Origin: Gammaproteobacteria bacterium
Lineage (GTDB): Bacteria; Pseudomonadota; Gammaproteobacteria; Steroidobacterales; UBA11654
Direction: 5' to 3'
Assembly (NCBI GenBank): GCA_029244925.1
Contig: JAQWQE010000007.1
Span: forward strand, 1-35,792
Length of the DNA: 35,792 nucleotides
The position numbers and the translations under genes were made by a program. The notes under the pieces are model-generated. The model ran no database searches and was not told where the DNA came from. It saw only the letters and a list, made by a program, of their open reading frames with translations. Below, piece after piece: positions 15,037 to 23,671 of the stretch; positions within the stretch are counted from its first letter, which is position 1; each line of letters opens with the position of its first letter.

Positions 15037-16527
15037 ATGAGTAAAAAAATTGCAATAATTGGAAGTGGGTTTGGTGGGTTGGCTCTTGCCATTAGACTCC
15101 AAGCTTCCGGGTTGGAGACTGTTATTCTTGAAAAGCGAGATAAACCAGGAGGTCGAGCCTACTTTTATGAAGAAAAAGGGTTCCATTTTGATGCAGGCCC
15201 TACAGTCATAACTGCCCCTCATATTTTTGAAGAATTGTTTGAATTGACTGATAAGAAGATGGAAGATTATATTGAGTTGATTCCAATAGATCCTTTTTAT
15301 CGACTGCTTTGGCCTGATGGTGAGGTTTTTAATTACAATTCTGATATGAATGCTCTTTATGCTCAGATTGAGAAACTTAATCCTAAGGACGTTCGTGGTT
15401 ATAAAAAATTTTTAAAATTCTCTAATGCAGTTTTCAAAGAAGGCTATGAGAAAATGGTTGATCATCCATTTCAATCAATTTGGAGTATGGTGAAAGTCGC
15501 TCCTCAGTTATTACTTTTGCAAAGTTTTAGATCAGTGTATTCAATGGTGTCGAAATACATTAAGCATCCAAAACTAAGGCAAGCATTCAGTTACCATACC
15601 TTGCTTTTGGGCGGCAGCCCTTATTCAAGTTCAGCCATTTATTCACTAATCCATGCGCTGGAGCATAAATGGGGTGTGTGGTTTGCCAAAGGTGGAACAA
15701 GTGCTCTAGTTGCAGGTTTGGTGAAACTATATGAAGATTTAGGCGGTACTTTGCATTTAAATTGTGCAGTGCAAAGTATTGAGACAAATGATAATAATGA
15801 AGTTGTTTCTATTCATAATGTGAATGGAGAGCGATTAGAAATTGCAGCTGTAGCAAGTAATGCAGACATTTATCATACGTATAATGAGTTGCTTAGTGAT
15901 AATAAGACTGCTCAAAAGAAAACTAAGGTTTTAAAGAGAAAGAAGTTTAGCCCTTCTCTTTTTCTATTGCATTTCGGTCTCCGTAGAGAGCATCCACAAC
16001 TAGCACATCACACGATTTTATTTGGCCCTAGGTGGAAGGAATTACTGGAAGATATTTACCATAATGGTGTTTTACCTGAAGATAATGCTCTTTATTTGCA
16101 TGCACCGTCAGTTACTGACAAAAGCATGGCACCAGAAGGTTGTTCAGCCTATTATGCACTGGCTGTTGTTCCTAATTTGGGCAAGTTAAACATTGATTGG
16201 TCAATAGAAAAAGAGAGATACAAGGAAGTTATTTATCAACAACTCGAGGAAAGATGCATACCTAATCTTAGGGAAGATTTAGTTGTAGAGAAAATCTTTA
16301 CACCGATTGATTTTGAAAAAGAACTCAATTCCTATCAAGGTGCAGCTTTCTCTATGGAACCATTATTGATACAGAGTGCTTTTTTTAGAATACATAATAG
16401 CGATCAAAAGATTAAAGGCCTCTATTTTACTGGAGCTGGGACTCACCCAGGAGCAGGGGTTCCTGGAGTGGTTAATTCAGCAAAAGCCACTGCAAGAATT
16501 ATGATTGATAATTTGAAAAATGGATAA
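15037..16527 (+). CDS. crtI: Phytoene desaturase CrtI
   Basis: A 496-residue FAD-dependent desaturase converting phytoene to lycopene at the membrane. The N-terminus has the FAD-binding IAIIGSGFGGLALAIRL, then DKPGGRAYFYEEKGFHFDAGPTVITAP; the C-terminus has YFTGAGTHPGAGVPGVVNSAKATA, the bacterial-type desaturase signature. The length is typical. It overlaps crtB by 8 bases, so the two are translationally coupled. A weak AAGG precedes the ATG by about 12 bases. The number of desaturation steps (lycopene versus neurosporene) cannot be read from sequence, but the linked CrtY and CrtZ imply lycopene. Confidence 0.95.
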   Translation: MSKKIAIIGSGFGGLALAIRLQASGLETVILEKRDKPGGRAYFYEEKGFHFDAGPTVITAPHIFEELFELTDKKMEDYIELIPIDPFYRLLWPDGEVFNYNSDMNALYAQIEKLNPKDVRGYKKFLKFSNAVFKEGYEKMVDHPFQSIWSMVKVAPQLLLLQSFRSVYSMVSKYIKHPKLRQAFSYHTLLLGGSPYSSSAIYSLIHALEHKWGVWFAKGGTSALVAGLVKLYEDLGGTLHLNCAVQSIETNDNNEVVSIHNVNGERLEIAAVASNADIYHTYNELLSDNKTAQKKTKVLKRKKFSPSLFLLHFGLRREHPQLAHHTILFGPRWKELLEDIYHNGVLPEDNALYLHAPSVTDKSMAPEGCSAYYALAVVPNLGKLNIDWSIEKERYKEVIYQQLEERCIPNLREDLVVEKIFTPIDFEKELNSYQGAAFSMEPLLIQSAFFRIHNSDQKIKGLYFTGAGTHPGAGVPGVVNSAKATARIMIDNLKNG

Positions 16528-17452
16528 AGTACTTTCTCATAGTTTTGAGATGATCAAGGTAGGTTCCAAGAGTTTTTCTGGAGCCTCTAAACTCCTTGAT
16601 AAACATACAAGAGAATCTGCAATCTTACTCTATTCATGGTGTCGTTATTGCGATGATCAAATTGATAATCAATTGCTTGGATTTAATTTATCATTTGAAG
16701 AAGTAAAAGAATCTGATGACAAGATACTTCAAAAGATTGAGAAAAAAACTCACCAAGCTATTAACAATGAATCGTTAGAACAATTTGAATTTGAAGCACT
16801 TCGCCGTGTGCTTGAAAAACATCAAATTCCTGAGCAATATCCAATAGAGCATCTAGAAGGCTTTAGAATGGATGTGGAGAAGAAACAATATCATACCATC
16901 ACGGATACTCTCGATTATTGTTATCATGTGGCCGGCGTTGTGGGAATTATGATGGCTTGTATTTTTGGAATTAAAGATCCAAAAGTCTTAGAAAGAGCAG
17001 CCGATTTAGGGATTGCTTTTCAACTTTCAAATATCGCAAGAGATGTTATTGCTGATGCTGAGGTGGGAAGAGTATATCTACCCAAAGAATGGCTGGTTGC
17101 ATATGATATTGATCCAGGATCAATTTTAGAAATAAAAAATAGAATGAAGCTTTTTCTCCTTATTAAAAAACTATTGGATTTATCAGACCAATATTATGAT
17201 TCTGCAAATATAGGGATTCAATCACTGCCATTGAGAATAAGATGGGGGATCAAAGTGGCTCTATCGGTGTATCAACAAATAGGTTTTAACATAAGAACCT
17301 TGAGCTCCAATGCTTGGAATCAAAGGATTTATGTTAAGAGGCCTTATAAGCTGTTTCTCGCAATGAAATACTTCATAAAGTATTTTTTATTGCCTGAAAA
17401 AACTGCATCAAAAGATTTGGAAAGAGATCCTTCGCTTTGGAAAAAAAACTAA
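16520..17452 (+). CDS. crtB: Phytoene synthase CrtB
   Basis: A 310-residue prenyl-condensing enzyme joining two GGPP molecules into 15-cis-phytoene. Two aspartate-rich Mg-binding motifs are present: CRYCDDQID near the N-terminus and LSNIARDVIADAEVGRVYLP in the middle. LEGFRMDVEKKQY and the YHVAGVVGIMMA helix are also characteristic. The gene starts within the last 8 bases of crtI and ends overlapping the convergent crtZ stop. GGPP synthase (crtE) is not in the window, so its substrate must come from a gene elsewhere. Confidence 0.95.
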   Translation: MDKVLSHSFEMIKVGSKSFSGASKLLDKHTRESAILLYSWCRYCDDQIDNQLLGFNLSFEEVKESDDKILQKIEKKTHQAINNESLEQFEFEALRRVLEKHQIPEQYPIEHLEGFRMDVEKKQYHTITDTLDYCYHVAGVVGIMMACIFGIKDPKVLERAADLGIAFQLSNIARDVIADAEVGRVYLPKEWLVAYDIDPGSILEIKNRMKLFLLIKKLLDLSDQYYDSANIGIQSLPLRIRWGIKVALSVYQQIGFNIRTLSSNAWNQRIYVKRPYKLFLAMKYFIKYFLLPEKTASKDLERDPSLWKKN

Positions 17453-17889
17453 ATTCCTAACTTTAAGCCTTTTGGGACATAGAGAAAGCCAAACGATAAA
17501 GCATCATCTTTTTCAGAAGTTGAATGATGTAATTGGTGTGCACGAATCATTCTTTTCATGTATCGACTACTAAATTTATACTTTATCTTGATTCTGCGAT
17601 GAACAATTATATCGTGAAAGATAAAGTAAGCTGGACAATAACAAGCGATACCAACACCAACCCAAAGCAGAACTGTATCATTGTGATAACCTGAATAAAT
17701 GCAAAGAATTGAGGGAATAGCAAACAGGACTGCAAACCAATCATTTTTTTCAAACATACCTTCTCTGGGTCTGTGGTGTGATTTATGTAGATACCATAAA
17801 TAACCATGCATAACATACTTATGCGTATAGAATGCAACGCCTTCCATAATGAGGAAAACGATAAGAACAATTAAAATATTCACAAACAT
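17449..17889 (-). CDS. crtZ: Beta-carotene 3-hydroxylase CrtZ
   Basis: A 146-residue membrane di-iron hydroxylase that adds 3-hydroxyl groups to beta-carotene, giving zeaxanthin. All the histidine clusters are visible: HKYVMH, HKSHH, HDIIVH and HQLHH, followed by the conserved KDDALSFGFLYVP. The N-terminus is a membrane segment. It is the only crt gene on the minus strand, and its stop overlaps the crtB stop in a convergent arrangement (17449-17452). It must therefore use its own promoter, in the gap shared with the gene at 18005, where a TATAAT lies on the minus strand near 17926-17931. Confidence 0.94.
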   Translation of the reverse strand: MFVNILIVLIVFLIMEGVAFYTHKYVMHGYLWYLHKSHHRPREGMFEKNDWFAVLFAIPSILCIYSGYHNDTVLLWVGVGIACYCPAYFIFHDIIVHRRIKIKYKFSSRYMKRMIRAHQLHHSTSEKDDALSFGFLYVPKGLKLGI

Positions 17890-17945
17890 TGATGCTTAAT
17901 CCAACTCTAAATAAATTCACTAATCATATTATAATGACGCTATTT

Positions 17946-17958
17946 TATCATAATGATA
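17946..17958. promoter_or_regulatory. Perfect odd palindrome between crtZ and the CurA-like gene
   Basis: TATCAT-A-ATGATA is a perfect 6+1+6 palindrome in the middle of the 115-base divergent region (17890-18004). It lies between the two genes' starts and could be an operator serving both. The sequence is AT-rich, so a chance origin is possible. No matching copy was noticed elsewhere in the window. Confidence 0.35.
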
Positions 17959-18004
17959 TATTGATTATTTCATCAAACATTTAAAAGTAGTCTATTAATC
18001 ATCA

Positions 18005-19036
18005 ATGAATAGTAATAAGAATTGTCAGTGGAGAATAGCTAGAAGACCATCAGGAAATGTAGTTCATGAAGACTTTGAATATCATGAGAATGAAATTCCA
18101 AAAATCGAAAATGGTCAAATCTTATTAAAGACTCTCTATTTAAACTTAGCGCCTGTGATGAGGATGTATATGTCTGGAAAATCTATAGCGGGCGAAGCAG
18201 CATTGAATATAGGTGATGTGATCCATGGCAGAGGTGTTGGTGAAGTGATAGAAAGCAATCATTCCGATTATAAAGTTGGAGATATCATACAAGGCCAGAT
18301 GGGCTGGCAAACATACAAGGCAACTTCTGTTACAAACAGTGAAAAATTTAGAAAAGTTCCAGATGCTGGAGTCCCTTATTCCATTGGATTAAGCTTATTT
18401 GGGATGACTGGTTTTTCTGCTTATTTTGGCTTCTTTAGCAGCGGTAAGCCTAAAAAAGAAGACACTGTTGTCATATCAGGAGCAGCAGGAGGCGTTGGCT
18501 CTATTGTGGTTCAACTGGCTAAGACTCTTGGATGTAAAGTCATTGGTGTTGCAGGTGGAGTAGAAAAATGTGGTTTTTTAGAAGACCTTGGGTGTGATAT
18601 TGCATTGGATTATAAAACTGGTGATATTGCCTCAAAGATAAAGGAAGTCACACCGAATGGTATTGATCTTTATTTTGATAATGTTGGAGGTGAAATTCTT
18701 TCCGCTTGTCTTGATAATCTTGCACAAAACTCAAGAATTGTTTTATGTGGTTCAATCTCAGAATATATTTCTGTTGAACCTTATGGATTAACTAATTACA
18801 CCAATCTAAGAAAAACGAATTCAACAATGCAGGGATTTTTTATCTACAACCATATGGATGATCTTGATGAAGCTGAAAAAAAGCTCAAGAATTGGGTGTC
18901 TTCAGGAGCAGTTAAACCCATTGAATATATTTTTGATGGCTTTCTTTCAATGCCAGATGCTCTAGCCAGCCTATACAATGGTAAGAATTATGGAGTAGCG
19001 CTATGCCGAGTCTCCCCAGGTCCTTATGATCTTTAG
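18005..19036 (+). CDS. NADP-dependent medium-chain reductase, CurA/prostaglandin-reductase-like
   Basis: A 343-residue cytoplasmic zinc-independent MDR enzyme. The N-terminal part (LLKTLYLNLAPVMRMYM) and the nucleotide-binding VVISGAAGGVGSIVVQLAKTLGCKVIGVAGG match the CurA/leukotriene-B4 dehydrogenase-like group, which reduces the double bond of alpha,beta-unsaturated ketones and aldehydes with NADPH. The middle segment DLYFDNVGGEILSACLDNL is also typical. It is divergent from crtZ and precedes the PQQ dehydrogenase by 21 bases on the same strand, so the two may form an operon. A role in clearing reactive carbonyls from lipid or carotenoid oxidation is a guess from context. Confidence 0.87.
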   Translation: MNSNKNCQWRIARRPSGNVVHEDFEYHENEIPKIENGQILLKTLYLNLAPVMRMYMSGKSIAGEAALNIGDVIHGRGVGEVIESNHSDYKVGDIIQGQMGWQTYKATSVTNSEKFRKVPDAGVPYSIGLSLFGMTGFSAYFGFFSSGKPKKEDTVVISGAAGGVGSIVVQLAKTLGCKVIGVAGGVEKCGFLEDLGCDIALDYKTGDIASKIKEVTPNGIDLYFDNVGGEILSACLDNLAQNSRIVLCGSISEYISVEPYGLTNYTNLRKTNSTMQGFFIYNHMDDLDEAEKKLKNWVSSGAVKPIEYIFDGFLSMPDALASLYNGKNYGVALCRVSPGPYDL

Positions 19037-19057
19037 AAAAACCTATATACTAGATCT

Positions 19058-21052
19058 ATGATTATCATCAATAAACAACAAAAAATTACAGTTCTATCAG
19101 TATTCTTGTTTTTATTTGTATCCATTGAATCATTGGCCTCTGAAAGTGATTGGATGCATTATGGGGGCGATGAAGGAGGAGGTCGGTATTCATCTTTATC
19201 TCAAATTAATCGAGCAAATGTGGGTCAATTGGAAGTGGCTTGGAAATACAAAACAGGCCATTTGGATCGTGTTCCAGAAAACCTTGCTTTTTTGAAAAAA
19301 ATGGTTGGCTTTCAGGTCACCCCCATCATACTTCCAAATGATGTTGGTGGTGCCTTGATTTTATGCACACCTTTCAATGAAATTATTGCTCTCAATCCTA
19401 TCAATGGTGAAAAAAAGTGGTCCTACGACCCTAAAATTGATTTAAGACCTTTTGCCGGTCGATTCAGTTGCAGAGGATTAGCACAATGGAGAAATCCTAA
19501 GCTTCAATTGACTGAGATTTGTGCCCACAGTCTTTTTCTTGCAGCCAATGATAAGAGGTTGATAGCGGTAGATGCCCAAACAGGAGTGTTATGCCCAGCA
19601 TTTGGTAATAATGGTATTGTCAATGTAACTCCTGTAATACAAAATCTAGAACCAACGAATCAAATTAGAGCCATGCAATTAAAGTCTCCGCCTGCAGTGG
19701 TTAATGGTGTGATAGTCATAGGAGGCACTGGAAATAAGTTTAAAGACGCAAGTTCAGTGAATGGAGCAGTAAGAGGTTTTAGTGCAGTTGATGGTTCTTT
19801 TCTTTGGGCTTTTGATACATTAATAAGAGATGAGGATAATCCTGAAGCGCTCCCCTATGATGTAGGTGGTGCAAATGTATGGACAACGATGTCTGTTGAT
19901 AGCAAAAGAGATCTAGTATTCGTTCCAACTGCAAGTGCGGCTCCAAATTTCTATGGCGGGTTGAGACCGGGGGATAATCGTTATGCTAATTCTGTTCTAG
20001 CAATAAAAGCTTCAACAGGAGAATTAGTTTGGCATTATCAAACCATCCATCATGACATATGGGATTGGGATCTACCGACCCATCCTCTATTGGTTGATAT
20101 CACTACAAATAAAGGCAAAGTGCCTATCGTAATTCAGTTAGGTAAAACAGGAATGGTGTATACTTTTTATCGTGAAACAGGATTACCTTATTTTGAGATA
20201 GAAGAAAGGCCCGTTGCTACCGATGGAATTTTAGGCGATCAATTATCACCAACACAACCCTTTCCAGTGAAGCCACCACCACTTATAAGGCAGGGTATTA
20301 CCCCTGATGATGCTTGGGGAGTTACCCCAATAGAAAGAGAAGGTTGTCGAGAAAAAATTGCTGGAGCTCGATATGGTCGAATGTTCACCCCCATCTCTAC
20401 AAAAGGAACCATTATGTATCCACAAGTTGGAGGTGGAGCAAATTGGGGAGGAGGTGCATTTGATACAGAAAGAAATATTTTAGTTGTCCCAGTTTCAGAA
20501 GTACCTTTTTATGTTCGACTAATCCCAAAAGATGAAGTTGATCAGAAATTAGCAAAGTCTCCCATGGCTGGTAATCCTATGGGGCCTCCTGGCTTAATCA
20601 AAGGAACTGATTATGGTTTGGAGCAATCTCCATTACTTTCTCCTTTATACACCCCTTGTACGAAACCACCTTGGTCATCATTGGTTGCAGTGGATATGAT
20701 TGAAGGCGAGATCTTATGGAAGAAACCTTTTGGGAAAATTGACAAACTCAGTCCTCTGCCCATTGGTTTTGAATGGGGAACACCATTTGCTGGAGGTGCT
20801 ATAACCACAGCAGGCGGAGTTATATTTATTGGAGCGACTGCGGATGAAAGGTTTAGAGCTTTTGATATCGAAACGGGTGAGAAATTGTTGGAGTTAAAAG
20901 CACCCACTTCTGCTATGGCTACTCCAATGACTTATATGGCAAATGGAAGGCAATATGTAGTGATTGCTACAGGAGGTCATATGTGGAATTACAGAGACGG
21001 AATTAGCGATGAAATTATTGCTTATGCTTTACCTGAGAATTTAATTCAGTAA
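19058..21052 (+). CDS. Periplasmic PQQ-dependent dehydrogenase (Gcd-like propeller)
   Basis: A 664-residue quinoprotein with a Sec signal peptide (about residues 1-28, ending near SLAS). The mature protein is an eight-bladed propeller of the membrane glucose dehydrogenase type but without Gcd's N-terminal membrane domain. Motifs are DWMHYGGDEGGGRYSSLSQI, CTPFNEIIALNPINGEKKW, SCRGLAQW, WHYQTIHHDIWDWDLPTHP and the C-terminal DEIIAYALP. Such enzymes oxidise alcohols, aldoses or polyols in the periplasm and pass electrons to quinone or cytochrome c. No PQQ synthesis genes are in the window. The end overlaps the convergent gene at 21041 by 12 bases. The substrate is unresolved. Confidence 0.88.
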   Translation: MIIINKQQKITVLSVFLFLFVSIESLASESDWMHYGGDEGGGRYSSLSQINRANVGQLEVAWKYKTGHLDRVPENLAFLKKMVGFQVTPIILPNDVGGALILCTPFNEIIALNPINGEKKWSYDPKIDLRPFAGRFSCRGLAQWRNPKLQLTEICAHSLFLAANDKRLIAVDAQTGVLCPAFGNNGIVNVTPVIQNLEPTNQIRAMQLKSPPAVVNGVIVIGGTGNKFKDASSVNGAVRGFSAVDGSFLWAFDTLIRDEDNPEALPYDVGGANVWTTMSVDSKRDLVFVPTASAAPNFYGGLRPGDNRYANSVLAIKASTGELVWHYQTIHHDIWDWDLPTHPLLVDITTNKGKVPIVIQLGKTGMVYTFYRETGLPYFEIEERPVATDGILGDQLSPTQPFPVKPPPLIRQGITPDDAWGVTPIEREGCREKIAGARYGRMFTPISTKGTIMYPQVGGGANWGGGAFDTERNILVVPVSEVPFYVRLIPKDEVDQKLAKSPMAGNPMGPPGLIKGTDYGLEQSPLLSPLYTPCTKPPWSSLVAVDMIEGEILWKKPFGKIDKLSPLPIGFEWGTPFAGGAITTAGGVIFIGATADERFRAFDIETGEKLLELKAPTSAMATPMTYMANGRQYVVIATGGHMWNYRDGISDEIIAYALPENLIQ

Positions 21053-21895
21053 ATCAATAGCATCTAGTTCTGCATCTGGATCAAGGAAGTTTAAACCCGC
21101 ATCTTTGATTTTCTGATTGGATACATTTTTTGGGCCTGGACTGAGATTTAACCATTCAACATGATCTAATTTTTCTGCATCGCAAACAGCAGCAAAGAAT
21201 TCTGATTTTGTAACCTTTACTTCATTAAAAAGATTATAAAGACCGCTGAGCTCTTTATCCATTGCAAGTTCAATCGCTCTAACGACATCATCGCGATGAA
21301 TGATCATTGCATCGGATTGACCATCAAAAGGTACTTTTTGCCCTGAGAGTTGTTTTAACTGATTTTTCCACTCTCTACCAGGCCCATGAATAGTACCCGT
21401 TCTAAATATGCATGTATCAATACCAATACTATTGAGTAGTTTTTCTGTTTCAATATAAACCTCTTGAAAGGGATTTAGTGGGTTTGCTTTTGTTTCCTCT
21501 GTAATTTCTGCTTCTCCATTGCCATCTCCATAAGCATTTAATGAACTTGTAAAGATAATGCGACTCAATGAACTGTTTGAATTACAGGCTGACACAACAC
21601 TCGCAGCAGTGCCTACATAAGAATCTCTATATAATTCAGGATCCATTACTGTTTTACCATCGCGTTCAACCATGCCCCCAGCAACCGTTAGAATTAAAAC
21701 ATCTTGGTTTTCTAATAATTCTTTCATTTTTGCTTCATCGCTACCATACATAACGATTACTTTATCCGAAACAGCTTCCAGTTCATTTTTTCTAGATTCT
21801 TTAGTTGTGGTAACAGTTATATGATGTCCTAATTGTTTAAGATATCGACATGCTGCCAAACCAGTATAAGCGGCTCCAACTATTGCAATTTTCAT
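21041..21895 (-). CDS. NAD(P)-binding epimerase/dehydratase-like protein (extended SDR)
   Basis: A 284-residue cytoplasmic Rossmann protein. The N-terminal IAIVGAAYTGLAACRYLKQLGH is the dinucleotide-binding motif, and IIFTSSLNAYGDG carries the Ser/Tyr region of atypical SDRs. FRTGTIHGPGR and IHRDDVVRAIELAM match the NAD-dependent epimerase family. I chose the ATG at 21895 over an in-frame ATG at 21928 because AAGGAAAAAAT directly precedes it and the motif then starts at residue 2. It lies 16 bases after the beta-lactamase-fold gene on the same strand, probably in one operon. The substrate is not predictable. Confidence 0.82.
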   Translation of the reverse strand: MKIAIVGAAYTGLAACRYLKQLGHHITVTTTKESRKNELEAVSDKVIVMYGSDEAKMKELLENQDVLILTVAGGMVERDGKTVMDPELYRDSYVGTAASVVSACNSNSSLSRIIFTSSLNAYGDGNGEAEITEETKANPLNPFQEVYIETEKLLNSIGIDTCIFRTGTIHGPGREWKNQLKQLSGQKVPFDGQSDAMIIHRDDVVRAIELAMDKELSGLYNLFNEVKVTKSEFFAAVCDAEKLDHVEWLNLSPGPKNVSNQKIKDAGLNFLDPDAELDAIDLLN

Positions 21896-21911
21896 ATTTT
21901 TTCCTTTTTTC

Positions 21912-23111
21912 TTATTGTAGGGCTTCAAGAATTAAATTGGGCAGCTTTGAATCATCCCACTCAGAATCCTGACTGCCTGTTCTTAAAATGACTAATGATT
22001 GAGAGGGAATCATATAAATGCGTTGTTTACCGAGTCCATCCATAAAGAAAACATCGTCTGCTTTGAATGGTTCACTATGAAGATTAGCAAAAGCTTCCAA
22101 TCTTGAATCATAAGGTCTTCTTGCTTCAAATTTATTACCCAACCATATTTGCATACCATAATTGATATTTGCATTAGAGGGTTCAATCATTTGATTGACC
22201 CATCCAGGTGGGAGGATTTCCTTATCTTGGAAAAGGCCTTTATTCATTAGCATCTCACCCACTCTTACCATGTCGCCCACGGTCGACCACATGCAGCAAT
22301 CGGTATGAACCATACCTCCAGGTTTATCCACAAAGAAGAAAGCATTTTTTGCTCCCAAAGGTTTCCATATTTTCTCAGAGAAGTAGTCACCATATCTTTG
22401 ACCACTTGCTCTTTCAATAATGATACCCAGCATCTGACTATTGGGATTTACATGTGAAAAAACAGTGCCGGGTGACGTATCAGTTGCGACATTAATATTA
22501 GCAGTAGTAATATCCAAACCCATAATTCTTTGTATTCTTTGAGATTTAGGTGAAAAATCATAATCTTCTTTTAAGCCTCCAGCCATATTCAGAAGGTCTC
22601 TAATAGTGATGGCTTCTTTTTCCGTTCCTTGCCATTCACTAATAAATTTTGAAGCTGATATATCTACTGATTCAATGAAACCATCTTCAATCGCATGACC
22701 CATAAGAATAGCATTCATAGTTTTAGTCAGAGAGTGAAGGCCAAAAAGTGAATCAAAATTAGTATCATTCCAATAGTTCTCAAAAACAATATTACCTTTG
22801 TGCTGTATCACTAAGCTATTGCTATTGTGTGACCCAGCATAATCGCTTGCTTTTTGGAAAGCTTCCATGGAAATTTCACTTTTCTCAGTATCAAGAGTAG
22901 GCAGTGGATTTAAATAGTTGCCTTTGGTCATTTCTAAGGGTTGATACCAGGAGAGCCTTGGATTTAATGGATTTCCTAATATCGAAGTAGTCCATCGTTC
23001 CCAAAAAAGACCATAAAAGCCCAAGGCGGCTGGAATAAATCCCGAACCAATAATCAAGACCAATGCAATACCAATCCATTTAAATGTTTTTTTAAATATT
23101 AATTTAATCAT
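21912..23111 (-). CDS. Serine hydrolase, class C beta-lactamase/EstB/NylB fold (copy 1)
   Basis: A 399-residue protein with an N-terminal membrane anchor (about residues 11-34) and a periplasmic serine hydrolase domain. The S-x-x-K motif is Ser127-LTK130. The usual Y-x-N motif is replaced by His220-Val-Asn222, and the KTG-like box is in VILRTGSQD. The C-terminal GLGKQRIYMIPSQSLVILRTG is shared with the paralogue at 25921-27102 (GFGGQRVYIVPSKKLVIVRTG). Such proteins are esterases, amidases or peptidases more often than true beta-lactamases. It starts within a six-codon ORF that owns the good ribosome-binding site, and it is followed by the SDR gene. The substrate is unknown. Confidence 0.85.
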   Translation of the reverse strand: MIKLIFKKTFKWIGIALVLIIGSGFIPAALGFYGLFWERWTTSILGNPLNPRLSWYQPLEMTKGNYLNPLPTLDTEKSEISMEAFQKASDYAGSHNSNSLVIQHKGNIVFENYWNDTNFDSLFGLHSLTKTMNAILMGHAIEDGFIESVDISASKFISEWQGTEKEAITIRDLLNMAGGLKEDYDFSPKSQRIQRIMGLDITTANINVATDTSPGTVFSHVNPNSQMLGIIIERASGQRYGDYFSEKIWKPLGAKNAFFFVDKPGGMVHTDCCMWSTVGDMVRVGEMLMNKGLFQDKEILPPGWVNQMIEPSNANINYGMQIWLGNKFEARRPYDSRLEAFANLHSEPFKADDVFFMDGLGKQRIYMIPSQSLVILRTGSQDSEWDDSKLPNLILEALQ

Positions 23112-23124
23112 CAGTTGTCCTCAT
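23104..23124 (-). CDS. Six-codon leader ORF (MRTTDD) overlapping the hydrolase start
   Basis: The strong Shine-Dalgarno GAGGAG (minus strand, 23131-23136) is six bases before this ATG. The mini-ORF stops at 23104-23106, five bases past the downstream ATG at 23111. The hydrolase start has no good site of its own, so reinitiation or coupling is plausible. A functional peptide is not implied. Confidence 0.35.
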   Translation of the reverse strand: MRTTDD

Positions 23125-23144
23125 GAATTACTCCTCTTTTGATT

Positions 23145-23174
23145 ATATTAGGTAATCAATAATCATCCAGTCAA
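23145..23174 (-). promoter_or_regulatory. Candidate promoter for the copy-1 hydrolase operon
   Basis: On the minus strand TTGACT (23169-23174) and TAATAT (23145-23150) are 18 bases apart; TATAAT is also present at 23142-23147. Transcription would start about 10 bases before the GAGGAG ribosome-binding site. Confidence 0.4.
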
Positions 23175-23206
23175 TTTTTTTTAGAGCTCAAGTTTTATAA
23201 ACTTTT

Positions 23207-23671
23207 TTAAGGTGCACTAGGATAGAACCAATCAGGTCCAACACAAGGCGTATTAATCTTGACTGTAAATGGCATATTATTTAATGGAAAGAGTTCATTA
23301 ACATCTATTCCAGCAAGGTCAATTCTTGATGTTGGTGTGCATAGAATTCCATCGTCATCAAGATCAATCCAAGCGTAGACCACCAAACCAGTATTGCCTG
23401 ATGAATCGTAATTAAATGTGTGACTGAAAGTTGTTTTTTCTGAAGTAAAAGATTCAATTTCATACAATGGATGCTCTTGAAAACCTATACCTGATATGGC
23501 ATGTAAGATGATAAAATTTATTTCCTTGAAGCTTACTTCTGGGTCAAGTGCTACTTTCCCTGAGATCGTAATTCTTTCTTTTATTATTTCTGAATCTTGA
23601 TCATTATAGGAATTGAATCCAAACACAATCAGTAGGATCAAAAGCAGGAGCAGTATCAATTTTTTTATCAT
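23207..23671 (-). CDS. Hypothetical signal-anchored exported protein
   Basis: A 154-residue protein I do not recognise. The first ~20 residues are a very leucine-rich hydrophobic segment after MIKK, so it is exported or anchored with its body in the periplasm. The rest looks like an all-beta domain with acidic loops, including DLDDDGILCTPTSRIDL, which resembles a calcium-binding loop. Two cysteines (ILC and NTPC) could form a disulfide. It is divergent from the lipoprotein gene at 23730 and 95 bases upstream of the copy-1 hydrolase on the same strand. There is a small inverted repeat overlapping its start codon. Confidence 0.6.
   Translation of the reverse strand: MIKKLILLLLLILLIVFGFNSYNDQDSEIIKERITISGKVALDPEVSFKEINFIILHAISGIGFQEHPLYEIESFTSEKTTFSHTFNYDSSGNTGLVVYAWIDLDDDGILCTPTSRIDLAGIDVNELFPLNNMPFTVKINTPCVGPDWFYPSAP

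Noticed and set aside
23190-23209. AAGTTT-TAT-AAACTT followed by Ts as a terminator
   Set aside because: The T-run is on the plus strand, but no plus-strand gene reads into it; on the minus strand the stem is followed by GAGCTC.
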